Below, piece by piece: positions 43,064 through 51,652 of a stretch of 64,000 nt of DNA. Every line of letters starts with the position of its first letter. Position 1 is the stretch's first letter. The notes beneath the pieces are model-generated. The model was given only the letters and a program-made list of their open reading frames with translations. It was not told the origin of the DNA and made no database searches. Source of the DNA: CAZCPB01 sp044223975 (GTDB lineage: Bacteria; Planctomycetota; Phycisphaerae; Phycisphaerales; UBA1924); contig JBGALI010000004.1 in the NCBI GenBank assembly GCA_044223975.1, positions 227,556 to 291,555 on the forward strand. The letters run 5' to 3'. The translations under genes and the position numbers were made by a program.

Positions 43064-45097
43064 TCAGAAGTCCCTTCTCAGCCCCACCGTGAACGTCAAG
43101 GAGAGCGTGTCGCCGCCGGGGTTGCTCAGCGAGGAATTGCTGATCGTCGCGAACGCGGAGGTCTGGCGCTTGTGCCAGCGCACCTCGGCGACCTCCTCGA
43201 AGCCGTTGGTGTCGCCCCCGATGGTCTCGGTCTGGTCACGGTAACCCAGCCGCGCGATGAAGTCGAAATCATTGGTGACGCGCTGGATCCAGTCGAGGCG
43301 CGCCAGGTTGAGCGTGACGGCGTTGTCGGGATTCTGGTAGTCGACATTCTCGTGCGAGAGGTACAGGTTGAGGCTGGAGGCCAGCCCCAGGTTCTGGTCG
43401 AGGCGGGCCTCGAAGCGCGTCGAGTTGTAGGGCTGCACCGTGCTGTCGTAGTTGATCTGCTCGGCCAGCAGCGTCACCGGCCCCAGGTGGTAGTCGACGC
43501 CGTAGCGCCACTCGTTGAAGTCATCGAGTACAAAGTCGGAGGGGTTGGCGGCGTCGACCGACTGGTCCTGGACCCGGTAGATCGCGTACACCGAAAAGCC
43601 GTCCAGCCACCCCTCCGCGAGCGAGTACCGGGCGGTGAACCTCGCGTTCGCGGTGTTCTGGGTGTACGCCTCCTCGGGGGCCACCTGGTAGCTGACCAGC
43701 ACGGCCTGGCCGTTGGTGATCGCCCCGCCCACCACGCGCGTCAGCTGCGTGAACGTCGAGAGCGTCTGCACCGTGTAGTCCGTGCCCACCTGGTACACGC
43801 GGACCCGGGCCGTGTCGGTGACCACGATCGAGCTTTCCACGATGTTGCGCCGGTTCAGCGTGACCGGGAACGGATCGATGAACACGTGCGGCTCGTTGGA
43901 GATGTTCACGGTCGACGACTGGTCGCTGTTGTTCTGCCGGTTGAGGGCCCCGCCCACGCTCAGGTTGAGCCGCCCGAACGGGACCTTTTTGGTGTAGTTG
44001 ATCGCTCCGCCCGTGAAGTACTCCTGGCTCGAGAACTGGTCCGGGATTTCCTCGGTCGACGCCCCGATGAACGCCGTCTCCGACAGGCTGTCGAAGAGCT
44101 GGTGGGCCAGCGAAGCGTTGATCCGGCCGATCCGCTGCTCCTGCCCTTGGATCTCGCGGTCGTCGAGCGTCAGGTCGTACTGCGTCGAGAACGTGTTGCT
44201 GTGGAACAGGTGCATCTGCTCGTCGAGACGAACGTCGCTCTGGCCGTAGATCCCGGTCTGGTCGTAGTAGCGCAGCGACGATCTCAGGTTGCTCTGGTCC
44301 GAGGACCCGAAGTTCAGCTGGTGCACCAGCGTTCCGTCGTTGCGGTCGTAGTCGTCGGTGAACGAGGAGTTCTGCTGCTCGTTTACGTGGTCGTACTCGT
44401 ACGAAAACTCCAGCCGCTGCGTGCTGGTGATCTGGGCCTGCGACTGCACCGCGGCCGTGTCCTGCTTCAGCGAATAGTCGATCGTCCCCAGCAGGTCGTT
44501 CTGCTGTTCCTCGCGGTGGAACAGCTGCACCGTGGTCGGGGCCAGCGTCGAACGCAGCTGGCCCACGGCCCCGTATTCCTCCGTCGTGGTCTGCACCGTC
44601 GAGAGAAACTCGCGGCTGCTGTTCTGCTGCTGCTTTCGCCCGTACAGCGTCACCGGGAACGGGCCCTGCTGAAGCAGCAGCCCGGCCACGTTGTAGTAGA
44701 ACGCCGTGTCGCTGCTCTTGGCGCTGTTCCCCGGCGTGTCGCTCTCGAGGTTGGTTCCGTCGATGCCGAGCTTGAACGCGCCCGTCACGTCGAGCAGGTT
44801 CTTGTGCCCGACGTACGCCTCCCCCCACAGGTCCAGCGTCGCCTGGTAGAGCGACTCGCGGTCCGACAGCTTTGCCTGCCCGGGGTTGGATTGGCTCTGC
44901 TCCTGGTACTGCCAGTACCCGTCCACGGCCGCGTGAACGCGGGGCAGCTCGAACCACTTCAATTCACTCTTGCGCTCGCCCACCACCACCGGGCCGTCCT
45001 GCGACGGCTGCGGCGTCTGCTGCTGCGCACGGGCGCTCGCCGCACCTCCGAGCGCGGCGGCCGCGGCAACCAGGAGATGGACGAATGAGCATCGCAC
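43064..45097 (-). CDS. Outer-membrane beta-barrel of a porin-cytochrome conduit
   Basis: A 677-residue protein with a signal peptide (VHLLVAAAAALGGAASARA) and then alternating polar/aromatic beta strands throughout, rich in Gln, Asn, Ser, Thr and Tyr. It ends in Phe after TLSLTFTVGLRRDF, the usual barrel C-terminus. There are no haem motifs. The length would allow about 26 strands, as in MtrB-like or Geobacter-type conduit porins. Direct neighbours are a pentahaem lipoprotein upstream and an NHL lipoprotein and 12-haem cytochrome downstream, as in porin-cytochrome complexes. The GTG start lies 2 bases after the upstream stop. Confidence 0.85.
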   Translation of the reverse strand: MRCSFVHLLVAAAAALGGAASARAQQQTPQPSQDGPVVVGERKSELKWFELPRVHAAVDGYWQYQEQSQSNPGQAKLSDRESLYQATLDLWGEAYVGHKNLLDVTGAFKLGIDGTNLESDTPGNSAKSSDTAFYYNVAGLLLQQGPFPVTLYGRKQQQNSSREFLSTVQTTTEEYGAVGQLRSTLAPTTVQLFHREEQQNDLLGTIDYSLKQDTAAVQSQAQITSTQRLEFSYEYDHVNEQQNSSFTDDYDRNDGTLVHQLNFGSSDQSNLRSSLRYYDQTGIYGQSDVRLDEQMHLFHSNTFSTQYDLTLDDREIQGQEQRIGRINASLAHQLFDSLSETAFIGASTEEIPDQFSSQEYFTGGAINYTKKVPFGRLNLSVGGALNRQNNSDQSSTVNISNEPHVFIDPFPVTLNRRNIVESSIVVTDTARVRVYQVGTDYTVQTLSTFTQLTRVVGGAITNGQAVLVSYQVAPEEAYTQNTANARFTARYSLAEGWLDGFSVYAIYRVQDQSVDAANPSDFVLDDFNEWRYGVDYHLGPVTLLAEQINYDSTVQPYNSTRFEARLDQNLGLASSLNLYLSHENVDYQNPDNAVTLNLARLDWIQRVTNDFDFIARLGYRDQTETIGGDTNGFEEVAEVRWHKRQTSAFATISNSSLSNPGGDTLSLTFTVGLRRDF

Positions 45098-45099
45098 GC

Positions 45100-45741
45100 C
45101 TACGGGTGTTCCTCAGCGCTCTTGGTCGTCGCCGCCGGGCGAGGCGAGATCTCAGACCCGGGCCGAAGGAAGAACCGCTGCGTTCCTCCGTGCCCGAAGT
45201 GACACTCAAGGCAGTTCTGTGCCTTGTCCGCATGGGCGGGAACACGTTCGACGTCCAGCTCGGCCGGCTCATGGCACTCCGAGCACAGCGTGCGCGGCAC
45301 GTCCTTCAGCAGTTTCGCGTACGCCGATTCGTGCGGGGTGTGGCACCACAGGCACGCCCCCGCCGCCACCGGGCCGTGCATGCGCTCCTCGGACGACGGC
45401 ACCTTCTCGTGGCATTTCAGGCACACGCTCGAGTCCTTGCGGCCAAGCCTGAACCGTCCGCCGTGGCAGTCGTCGCAGCGTTCTTCCACGAAGGGCTTGT
45501 GCGCGGAGTACGTGGGGCTGGCCTTGAGGTCGATGAACTCCGGGGCGCCGGGCAACGCCGACTTGCGTGCGTTGGGGTCCGGCACCCCGTCAAAGAAGAA
45601 GCTCAGGACCTCGTAGTTCTTCTCGATCGAACAGCCGGTCCAGCACGTCCCCGCCAGCACAAGAGTCAGGCCACAACCCGCACCCGCGAGCGCGGCGCTC
45701 CGGCGTCGTCCCCGCCGGTCCGGATTGGTCCGGTCATTCAC
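45100..45741 (-). CDS. Pentahaem cytochrome c lipoprotein
   Basis: A 213-residue lipoprotein. The N-terminus is basic, then hydrophobic, ending in the lipobox W-T-G-C. Five CXXCH sites follow (CDDCH, CLKCH, CLWCH, CSECH, CLECH), with the doubled-CXXCH spacing of small c-type carriers. The C-terminus is a short haem-free tail. GTG 45741 overlaps the stop of the NHL gene (GTGA). It is positioned to bring electrons to or from the barrel encoded next. Confidence 0.88.
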   Translation of the reverse strand: MNDRTNPDRRGRRRSAALAGAGCGLTLVLAGTCWTGCSIEKNYEVLSFFFDGVPDPNARKSALPGAPEFIDLKASPTYSAHKPFVEERCDDCHGGRFRLGRKDSSVCLKCHEKVPSSEERMHGPVAAGACLWCHTPHESAYAKLLKDVPRTLCSECHEPAELDVERVPAHADKAQNCLECHFGHGGTQRFFLRPGSEISPRPAATTKSAEEHP

Positions 45742-47081
45742 GAGGCCCCTCCCGACGTCCCGGGCTGCTTGGGCTTGGGCGCCGGCGTCGCGCCCGCCGC
45801 GGGGGCCGGGGGCGGAGCGGGCTGACCGGGCGCTGCGCCCGCATCGCCCTCGCCCGGGGTCGGCTCGTCGGTCCCCACGTTCTGAAACTTCACGTGCTCG
45901 GGGCTCCGAGCGTCCGTGCCCGTGCCGACCTGCGACGCCGCGGCTGCCAGCTGCTTGAGAGAAACCGCCGGGTTCCGTTCCCCGAGCGCGTACACCGAGA
46001 CCTTGTTGGGCCCGAACTGGTTGGTTACCACGATCAGGCGCTTGGCGTTGAACCCGGGGTAGATCTCGTCGTGGAACAGCTCGATGCCCTCGTTGGAAAC
46101 CGCGATCCCCACCGGGAGATCCATCGCGCCCGGGAACGCGCCCGCCGCACCGAAGGACATCAGGAGCTGGTACTGATCGTCGAACATCTGCACGTTCTGG
46201 AACGCGGCGTCCACCACGTACAGGATGCCCTCACTGTCTACGGCAAGCTGCTTCGGGCGCGCGAACGAGCCGGCGTAGTCGCCCAGCTTGCCCACCCCCG
46301 AGATGAACGTGCCGTCGGGGCTGAACTTCTGCACCCGGCAGCGCATCATGTCGACCACGTACACGTCGCCTTTGGCGTCGGTCGCGATCCCCAGCGGCAC
46401 GCGGAAGTCCCCGTCCTCGTCCCCGGGCTTGCCGAACGTGCCGATCGGATCGCCGCTGTTCCGGTCGAAGATCTCGACGCGCTGCGCCGTGAGATCGCAC
46501 GCGTACAGCCGGTCCCCGTGAACCGCCAGCGACACTGGCTTGAACTTCTCGTGCCCGATCACGCGCGAGAAGCGCTCGGACGCGTCGAACACGAAGATGG
46601 CGCCGCGGTCCGTGTCGGCGACGTACATGGTCCCGTCGTCGGCCAGCGTCACGTCGACCGGGTGCTTGAGCGCGTTGATGCCGGTCACGCCCACCAGGCG
46701 TGTCTCCTTCTTCGCCAGATCGAGCACCGTGATGCAGTTGTGGCGGATGTCGCACACGTAGATCCGGCCGCCGCGCATCGCCACGCCGTAGGGCTTCTGG
46801 ATGTTCTCGGAGGTCTTCACGTTCGATCCAAGCATCAGCTTCTCGAACGTGTCGTCCTGGGCCGGGGCCACGTCCTCGCTGCCCCCGAACGATCGCAGGA
46901 ACTGGATGCGCGGCTCGTCCGGGAATTGAGGCCAGAAGGCATACTGCTGGGCCACCTGGACCTTGCCGCTGCCTTGCCCGGACGATGCGCACCCGGGCGC
47001 GGCACTGAGCAGCGCGGCGCAGGCAAGCCCCGCGGCGACGCGCGAAGCGACGGTCATCATCTCTGTGCTGAATCGACGCAT
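45738..47081 (-). CDS. NHL-repeat beta-propeller lipoprotein, copy 2
   Basis: A 447-residue lipoprotein with a lipobox ending in P-G-C near residue 31 and about six NHL-like blades (PYGVAMRGGRIYVCDI, HPVDVTLADDGTMYVADT, VPLGIATDAKGDVYVVD, RPKQLAVDSEGILYVVDA). A Pro/Ala/Gly-rich tail of about 60 residues follows and looks flexible. It is related to the NHL protein at 42009-43049. AAGGAG lies six bases before the ATG at 47081. The gap to the tetrahaem gene is 178 bases, with no promoter that I can name. Confidence 0.85.
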   Translation of the reverse strand: MRRFSTEMMTVASRVAAGLACAALLSAAPGCASSGQGSGKVQVAQQYAFWPQFPDEPRIQFLRSFGGSEDVAPAQDDTFEKLMLGSNVKTSENIQKPYGVAMRGGRIYVCDIRHNCITVLDLAKKETRLVGVTGINALKHPVDVTLADDGTMYVADTDRGAIFVFDASERFSRVIGHEKFKPVSLAVHGDRLYACDLTAQRVEIFDRNSGDPIGTFGKPGDEDGDFRVPLGIATDAKGDVYVVDMMRCRVQKFSPDGTFISGVGKLGDYAGSFARPKQLAVDSEGILYVVDAAFQNVQMFDDQYQLLMSFGAAGAFPGAMDLPVGIAVSNEGIELFHDEIYPGFNAKRLIVVTNQFGPNKVSVYALGERNPAVSLKQLAAAASQVGTGTDARSPEHVKFQNVGTDEPTPGEGDAGAAPGQPAPPPAPAAGATPAPKPKQPGTSGGAS

Positions 47082-47259
47082 CCCTGTCTCCTTAATGTCG
47101 GCGTGCCGCCGTCCATCATGAAGAACAAACGGGATGCCATTCTCTCGGACCGTGGCGGCGACGGTGAACCTGCGAAGCTCCAAAAATGCCACCCCGGCTA
47201 CGACCGGGGTGTACCGATCGCAGCCGGGGCGGCAAGAAGAACGGGGTCGCTTTACAGCG

Positions 47260-47886
47260 TTACTTGATGTGGCATCCGAGGCACACACCGCTGGCGTCGT
47301 TGCTGATGTTCAGGAGGTTCGGGAACCCCTTGCCATGGGGGGTGTGGCAGGTCGTGCAGCCGACGACTTTGAAGGCCTTGTTGGTGGTCTTGTCCGTCCA
47401 GTTCTTGAGGCTCAGGCCGCTCGTCGGGGTGGCCTTGAAGGCGCCGTCCCACCAGGAAGGCTTCGGATCGGGCGGGTACTCGGCTTCGCTGCCGACCGGG
47501 TGGTCGTCCCGCAGGTCGGTGCCGAGCTTGTCGCCGTTGGGGATGAAGTTGCCGGTCGTGGTCGAGCCACCGAAGCTGTCCAGAGCCACCGTGCCGTCGT
47601 GGCATGAGAGGCACATGCGGCTGGCGTAGTCGAAGTTGTCGACAGCCGTGCCGGCCGAGCCGTCATGCATCTGATAGGTGGCGGTGGTCAGCGTGTGGTT
47701 CCAGAGGCGGGGCTGGCTGATATCCGAGAAGTGAGGCGTATGGCAGGGCTTGCAGATCTCATGGTTCGACCATGCATAGGAGGAGAAGTTGTGCTTGGTG
47801 TTGACGATGTAGCCGGTCTGCGCCATGGCGTTGGAGGCGGCGGCCAGAGCGATCGTTCCAACCAGAATGTACTTCGCGGATTTCAT
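47260..47886 (-). CDS. Exported tetrahaem cytochrome c
   Basis: A 208-residue cytochrome with signal peptide MKSAKYILVGTIALAAASNAMA and four CXXCH sites (CKPCH, CLSCH, CTTCH, CLGCH). The N-terminal part (TGYIVNTKHNFSSYAW, CKPCHTPH, MCLSCHDGTVALD) matches that of the 12-haem protein at 40405-42012. Family members are periplasmic electron carriers. It is the first gene after the sigma-54 promoter at 47975-47990 and opens the conduit operon. AAGGGG lies upstream of the ATG. Confidence 0.9.
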   Translation of the reverse strand: MKSAKYILVGTIALAAASNAMAQTGYIVNTKHNFSSYAWSNHEICKPCHTPHFSDISQPRLWNHTLTTATYQMHDGSAGTAVDNFDYASRMCLSCHDGTVALDSFGGSTTTGNFIPNGDKLGTDLRDDHPVGSEAEYPPDPKPSWWDGAFKATPTSGLSLKNWTDKTTNKAFKVVGCTTCHTPHGKGFPNLLNISNDASGVCLGCHIK

Positions 47887-47974
47887 TACTCGAACCCCTT
47901 TCCTTCTCGGGCCGGGCTTTTCCCCGTAACTTCCGGTGCCGTCCGGCCGCATTGCTTGTTTACGCCCTTCATGT

Positions 47975-47990
47975 TGCAAGGGATGTGCCA
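47975..47990 (-). promoter_or_regulatory. Sigma-54 promoter of the conduit operon
   Basis: On the minus strand this reads TGGCACATCCCTTGCA, which fits TGGCACG-N4-TTGCA at all but one position with the exact GG/GC spacing. It lies 89 bases upstream of the tetrahaem gene. Confidence 0.78.
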
Positions 47991-48054
47991 ATCCTCATTA
48001 CGAGGCAAAACCTGCGTGGTGCGTGCCGGACGTCGATTTTTGAGGACAAGTAGG

Positions 48055-48070
48055 GTTCTCCCTTCTCAAC
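48055..48070. promoter_or_regulatory. Candidate enhancer site U3 (degenerate)
   Basis: The plus strand reads GTTCTCCCTTCTCAAC, that is GTTGA-N5-GAGAAC on the other strand, a weaker match to TCTGA-N5-GAGAAT. It lies 65 bases upstream of the conduit-operon promoter. It is also upstream of the divergent hexahaem gene, for which I see no clear promoter. Confidence 0.35.
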
Positions 48071-48147
48071 GGCAGGAAAGATGGCGCAGGCCGTCTCCTG
48101 AACTTCGGAGGATCTGAACCGCATGAAGTGCGCGTGGTGGTCGGTCG

Positions 48148-48999
48148 ATGAGCGGGAACCTGCCCCCGCCACCGATGTACCTACCCCAGATCGCCAGCTC
48201 AGAACGCTCAACACCGGGTAAATCCTTTGGGTTGCTCGCCGCGCTCGCCGTGAGCACTTTGCTCGGGACGGTTCCTGTTGCCTTTGGTGGAGCAAACCCT
48301 TTGCCCGCCCGCCCTGCCGCGGCAGTCCCGGTGAACGGATCCGCCAGGCTCCATCCATCAACGCGGTCGAACCAGTCATGTTCTCAATGCCACGAAGTCA
48401 CCGCCGGCATGTCGCACCCCGTCGATGTTCGTCCATCGATGACTGTGCCCGAGGGATTGCCCCTGGAAGGTGGCCACCTGGTCTGCACCACCTGCCACGA
48501 GGCCGATCCCGCAGGGAAACCCCTTGACAGCTCATTGCTGCGTGACATTGGCTCGAGGCTGATCTGCTCCCAGTGCCACACACAGGTGAGCGGCCAAGGA
48601 CGGAGCGAGCACGCCGGTGGAATGCTGAAGGCCCACTCCGGTCAGGGAATGTTCGGGAACTCCCGGGGGCACTCGGATTCTCGGGGACTTGATGACGAGA
48701 GCCGCGAGTGCATGAGTTGTCATGATGGGAACTTCGCGAGCGATGCCGGGAGGCAGGTCGCGGGTGGCGGTCTCGAACTTGAGACATCCCGTGAACACCC
48801 GGTCGGGGTCGAGTACCGCCCTGGGAAGCCGATGTCCGAATTGCGGCTGAAGCCTGCCGAGCGGTTGGATCCGAGGGTGAGGTTGTTCGACGGCGTGGTC
48901 GGGTGCGGCTCGTGCCACAGCGTGTACTCCAAGCAACCGGGCTTGCTCGTCAAGAACAACGTTCGAAGCGAGCTGTGCATGAGCTGCCACGAGCAGTGA
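48148..48999 (+). CDS. Exported hexahaem cytochrome c
   Basis: A 283-residue protein with a hydrophobic export segment at about residues 27-46 and six CXXCH sites (CSQCH, CTTCH, CSQCH, CMSCH, CGSCH, CMSCH). The last site is two residues from the C-terminus. An HPVGVEYRPGKP segment resembles the DDHPIS/DDHPVG segment of the other conduit cytochromes. The first Met gives a long N-region before the helix; an internal ATG at 48175 is an alternative start. It is divergent from the conduit operon and upstream of ccm. Confidence 0.8.
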   Translation: MSGNLPPPPMYLPQIASSERSTPGKSFGLLAALAVSTLLGTVPVAFGGANPLPARPAAAVPVNGSARLHPSTRSNQSCSQCHEVTAGMSHPVDVRPSMTVPEGLPLEGGHLVCTTCHEADPAGKPLDSSLLRDIGSRLICSQCHTQVSGQGRSEHAGGMLKAHSGQGMFGNSRGHSDSRGLDDESRECMSCHDGNFASDAGRQVAGGGLELETSREHPVGVEYRPGKPMSELRLKPAERLDPRVRLFDGVVGCGSCHSVYSKQPGLLVKNNVRSELCMSCHEQ

Positions 49000-49053
49000 A
49001 GCCCGCTGTTCCCAGCTGTATTCCCACAAGTCGGAATCGCGATCTGGAATCAC

Positions 49054-49069
49054 TCTCAATCTTGAGACA
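49054..49069. promoter_or_regulatory. Candidate enhancer site U4 (TCTCA-N5-GAGACA)
   Basis: Contains the perfect palindrome TCTCAA-TC-TTGAGA (49054-49067). It fits the same TCTSA-N5-GAGA pattern as the other candidate sites and lies 113 bases upstream of the ccm sigma-54 promoter. Confidence 0.45.
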
Positions 49070-49181
49070 ATGATTCAGAGCCGGCGCGGCTGGGGCGGGC
49101 ACACTCCGAAAACTCTTTGGTTCGCGCGACGGGTCGCCCCACACACCGTGTTTGGATTTCGGCCAGTCACTGCTGGGGTCA

Positions 49182-49197
49182 TGGCACAGGGGTTGCA
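49182..49197 (+). promoter_or_regulatory. Sigma-54 promoter of the ccm operon
   Basis: TGGCACAGGGGTTGCA matches TGGCACG-N4-TTGCA at all fixed positions but one, with exact spacing. It ends 28 bases before the ccmE start, leaving a leader of about 18 bases that contains a CGGAG ribosome site. Confidence 0.8.
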
Positions 49198-49225
49198 CCA
49201 TAGTGGGCGTTCCTCGGAGCGCCGG

Positions 49226-49633
49226 ATGCACCCTGCCCGTATGAAGCTGATCGTCGGTGGCATCGTCCTGCTGGGGGCGTTCGGCTATCTCGCCGCGTCG
49301 GGCGTCAGGTCCGGCTGGGTCTACTACCTCGACGTGGATCAATTCGTCGACGCCGGCGCGCATCCCGGCGAGCGCACCCGGCTTCACGGCGCCGTCGGGG
49401 AGGGCGCGACCGTTCGCGGCGCCGAACTCACGGCCCGGTTCGACCTGGTGGGCGCCGCGCGCCGAGTCCCCGTCGAGTACCGCGGCGTGATCCCCGAGAT
49501 GTTCGCCGAGGGCCGCCAGGTCGTCGTCGAAGGGGCCATGGACGGCCGCGGCGTCTTCCGTGCCGACATGCTCATGACCAAGTGCGCCAGCAAGTACGAA
49601 GCGCCGCCCGACGTGCCGGAGCACGCCAAGTGA
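49226..49633 (+). CDS. ccmE: Cytochrome c maturation haem chaperone CcmE, CXXXY type
   Basis: Periplasmic, membrane-anchored chaperone that carries haem covalently from CcmC to CcmF. It has one N-terminal membrane segment (MKLIVGGIVLLGAFGYLAASG) and an OB-like barrel with YRGVIPEMFAEGRQVVVEG. In the usual protein the haem-binding site is HxxxY; here it is C120-A-S-K-Y124. The CXXXY form is known from Desulfovibrio and archaea, where it goes with Ccm systems lacking CcmG and CcmH, as here. It has 135 residues. ATG 49226 follows CGGAG; 49241 is an alternative. Confidence 0.92.
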   Translation: MHPARMKLIVGGIVLLGAFGYLAASGVRSGWVYYLDVDQFVDAGAHPGERTRLHGAVGEGATVRGAELTARFDLVGAARRVPVEYRGVIPEMFAEGRQVVVEGAMDGRGVFRADMLMTKCASKYEAPPDVPEHAK

Positions 49634-51642
49634 TCGCCCTGCTGGGGAATCTCGCGCTCTGCGCCGCGCTGGCCTCGGGGCTCGCGGGCGTCGCGTGCTC
49701 GGTTCTGGGCCGGCGCGCGGGAGACTGGCTCTGGCGCGCCCGCGCCGCGATCGTCGCCGCCGCCGCGTGCCTTCTGCTGGCCGGCGCGGCCCTGATGACG
49801 GCCCTGGTCTCCGGCGACATGCGCTTCGCGTACGTTGCCGCGCACACGGACCTGGCGCTCCCGCTCCACTTCCGCATCGCGGCGTTCTGGTCGGGCCAGG
49901 AAGGCAGCCTCCTGCTGTGGGCCGTGCTGCTGGGCGCGATGAGCGCCGCGGCCGTGAAGACCCGGCGTCACGAGTCCGACCGCGCCGAGTCCGTGACGCT
50001 CGGCACGCTCTCCCTGGTGATCTCGTTCTTCGCCGCCCTGCTCTTCCTGGCCGCCAACCCCTTCCACGCCGGCACGCACACCGGCGACGGCAGCGGGCTG
50101 AACCCGCTCCTGCAGCACCCGGCGATGGTGATGCACCCGCCCGTGCTCTTCTCCGGGTACGCGGCGTTCACGATCCCGTTTGCGATCGCGCTGGGCGCCT
50201 TGTTCGCTGGTCGCGAAGGCGACGCGTGGGTCGCCGGGGCGCGGCGCTGGGCTCTGGGCGCGTGGATGCTCATCGGCGCAGGGATCGTGCTGGGCGCGTG
50301 GTGGGCGTACGTCGAGCTGGGCTGGGGCGGCTACTGGGCGTGGGACCCGGTCGAGAACGCCTCGCTCCTGCCGTGGCTCACCGGCGCGGCTCTGGTCCAC
50401 ACGCTGGGCGTGCACGAGCGCCGCGGCATGCTGCGGGCGTGGACGGGCGCGCTGGCGCCGCTCACGTTCTTCCTCTGCATCACCGGCACCTACCTCACGC
50501 GGAGCGGCGTGATCCAGTCGGTGCACGCGTTCGGCCAGTCGCCGGTCGGGGACTTCTTCGTGTGGTTCCTTGCCGCGGGCGTGCCCCTCACGGTCGCGGC
50601 CATCGTTCTCCGGCGCGCCGCGCTGCGTTCGAGCGGAGCGGTCGAGCGGTTCCTGTCACGCGAGGGGCTGGTGCTCACGGCCAACGTGCTCCTGGTGCTC
50701 ATGGCCGCGGCAACGCTGGTGGGGACCATCTTCCCGATCCTGAGCGGCGCCTTGGGCTTCACGCCGGTGGCGGTCGGGCCATCCTTCTATAACCGCGTGG
50801 TCGTGCCCATGGGGGTCGGGTGCGCCGTGCTCATGGCACTGGGGCCGATGCTCGGCTCCGCGACCGCCGCGCGGGCCTTGATTCGCCGTGAGCTTGCAAT
50901 CCCCACGATCGCCGGCACTCTCGCGGTTGTCGGCGCGATGTTGATCGGCATGCGCCACCCGGTAGCCCTCGTCTGTGCCGCGGCCGGCGCGTTCACATTG
51001 GTGTCGCTGGCGATCGCGACGGGTCGTGCCGTCGTCGGCCGCTCCCGCGCCCACGGCACGCCGCTCCTGGTCGCGGCGGCACGCCTCATCGACGACAACC
51101 ACCGCCGCCACGGCGGGCACCTTGCCCACGCGGGCTTCGCCGTCGCGATCCTGGGCATCGCCGGGTCGAGCCTGCTCTCGGTCTCCGAAACCGGGACGCT
51201 GCGCACGGGCGAATCGCTCCGCGTCGGCCGGTACTCGCTGCGCCTCGACGGCATGCGCCAGGTCGAGGGGCCCAACTATTCCGCGGTCGAGGCCGAGGTC
51301 GTCGCGACGCCCGACGGCGGATCGGCGTTCACGCTCCGCCCGCAGCGCCGCTTCCACCAGAACGCGATGGACCCCACCTCGGAGATCGCGATCTCGTCGG
51401 GGTGGCGCGAGGACGTGTACGTGGCGCTGGTCGGGTGGGAATCGGGCGGAAAGATCGGCGTGATCCAGGCGCACGTGAACCCCATGGTGTCGTGGATCTG
51501 GGCGGGCGCGATCGCCATGACCGCGGGCGCGGCTCTGGCGCTGCTGCCGCGACTGGCGTCGCTCCTGGCCGCGTGGCGGGCGCGGCGCGCCGGTCTTGCG
51601 ATCAGGCCGTCCGGCGCGTCCGCGGTCACCGGGGCGCACTGA
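49630..51642 (+). CDS. ccmF: Cytochrome c haem lyase subunit CcmF
   Basis: Large membrane protein that transfers haem from CcmE to apocytochrome c. It has 670 residues and about 14 membrane segments. The haem-handling motif reads WGGYWAWDPVENASLLPWL, followed by conserved stretches SVHAFGQSPVGDFF and, near the end, LRPQRRFHQNAMDPTSEIAI in the periplasmic loop. GTG 49630 overlaps the ccmE stop (GTGA). No separate ccmH or ccmI is present in the window, so CcmF may act alone with CcmE here. Confidence 0.93.
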   Translation: MIALLGNLALCAALASGLAGVACSVLGRRAGDWLWRARAAIVAAAACLLLAGAALMTALVSGDMRFAYVAAHTDLALPLHFRIAAFWSGQEGSLLLWAVLLGAMSAAAVKTRRHESDRAESVTLGTLSLVISFFAALLFLAANPFHAGTHTGDGSGLNPLLQHPAMVMHPPVLFSGYAAFTIPFAIALGALFAGREGDAWVAGARRWALGAWMLIGAGIVLGAWWAYVELGWGGYWAWDPVENASLLPWLTGAALVHTLGVHERRGMLRAWTGALAPLTFFLCITGTYLTRSGVIQSVHAFGQSPVGDFFVWFLAAGVPLTVAAIVLRRAALRSSGAVERFLSREGLVLTANVLLVLMAAATLVGTIFPILSGALGFTPVAVGPSFYNRVVVPMGVGCAVLMALGPMLGSATAARALIRRELAIPTIAGTLAVVGAMLIGMRHPVALVCAAAGAFTLVSLAIATGRAVVGRSRAHGTPLLVAAARLIDDNHRRHGGHLAHAGFAVAILGIAGSSLLSVSETGTLRTGESLRVGRYSLRLDGMRQVEGPNYSAVEAEVVATPDGGSAFTLRPQRRFHQNAMDPTSEIAISSGWREDVYVALVGWESGGKIGVIQAHVNPMVSWIWAGAIAMTAGAALALLPRLASLLAAWRARRAGLAIRPSGASAVTGAH

Positions 51643-51652
51643 AGGAACTCGC

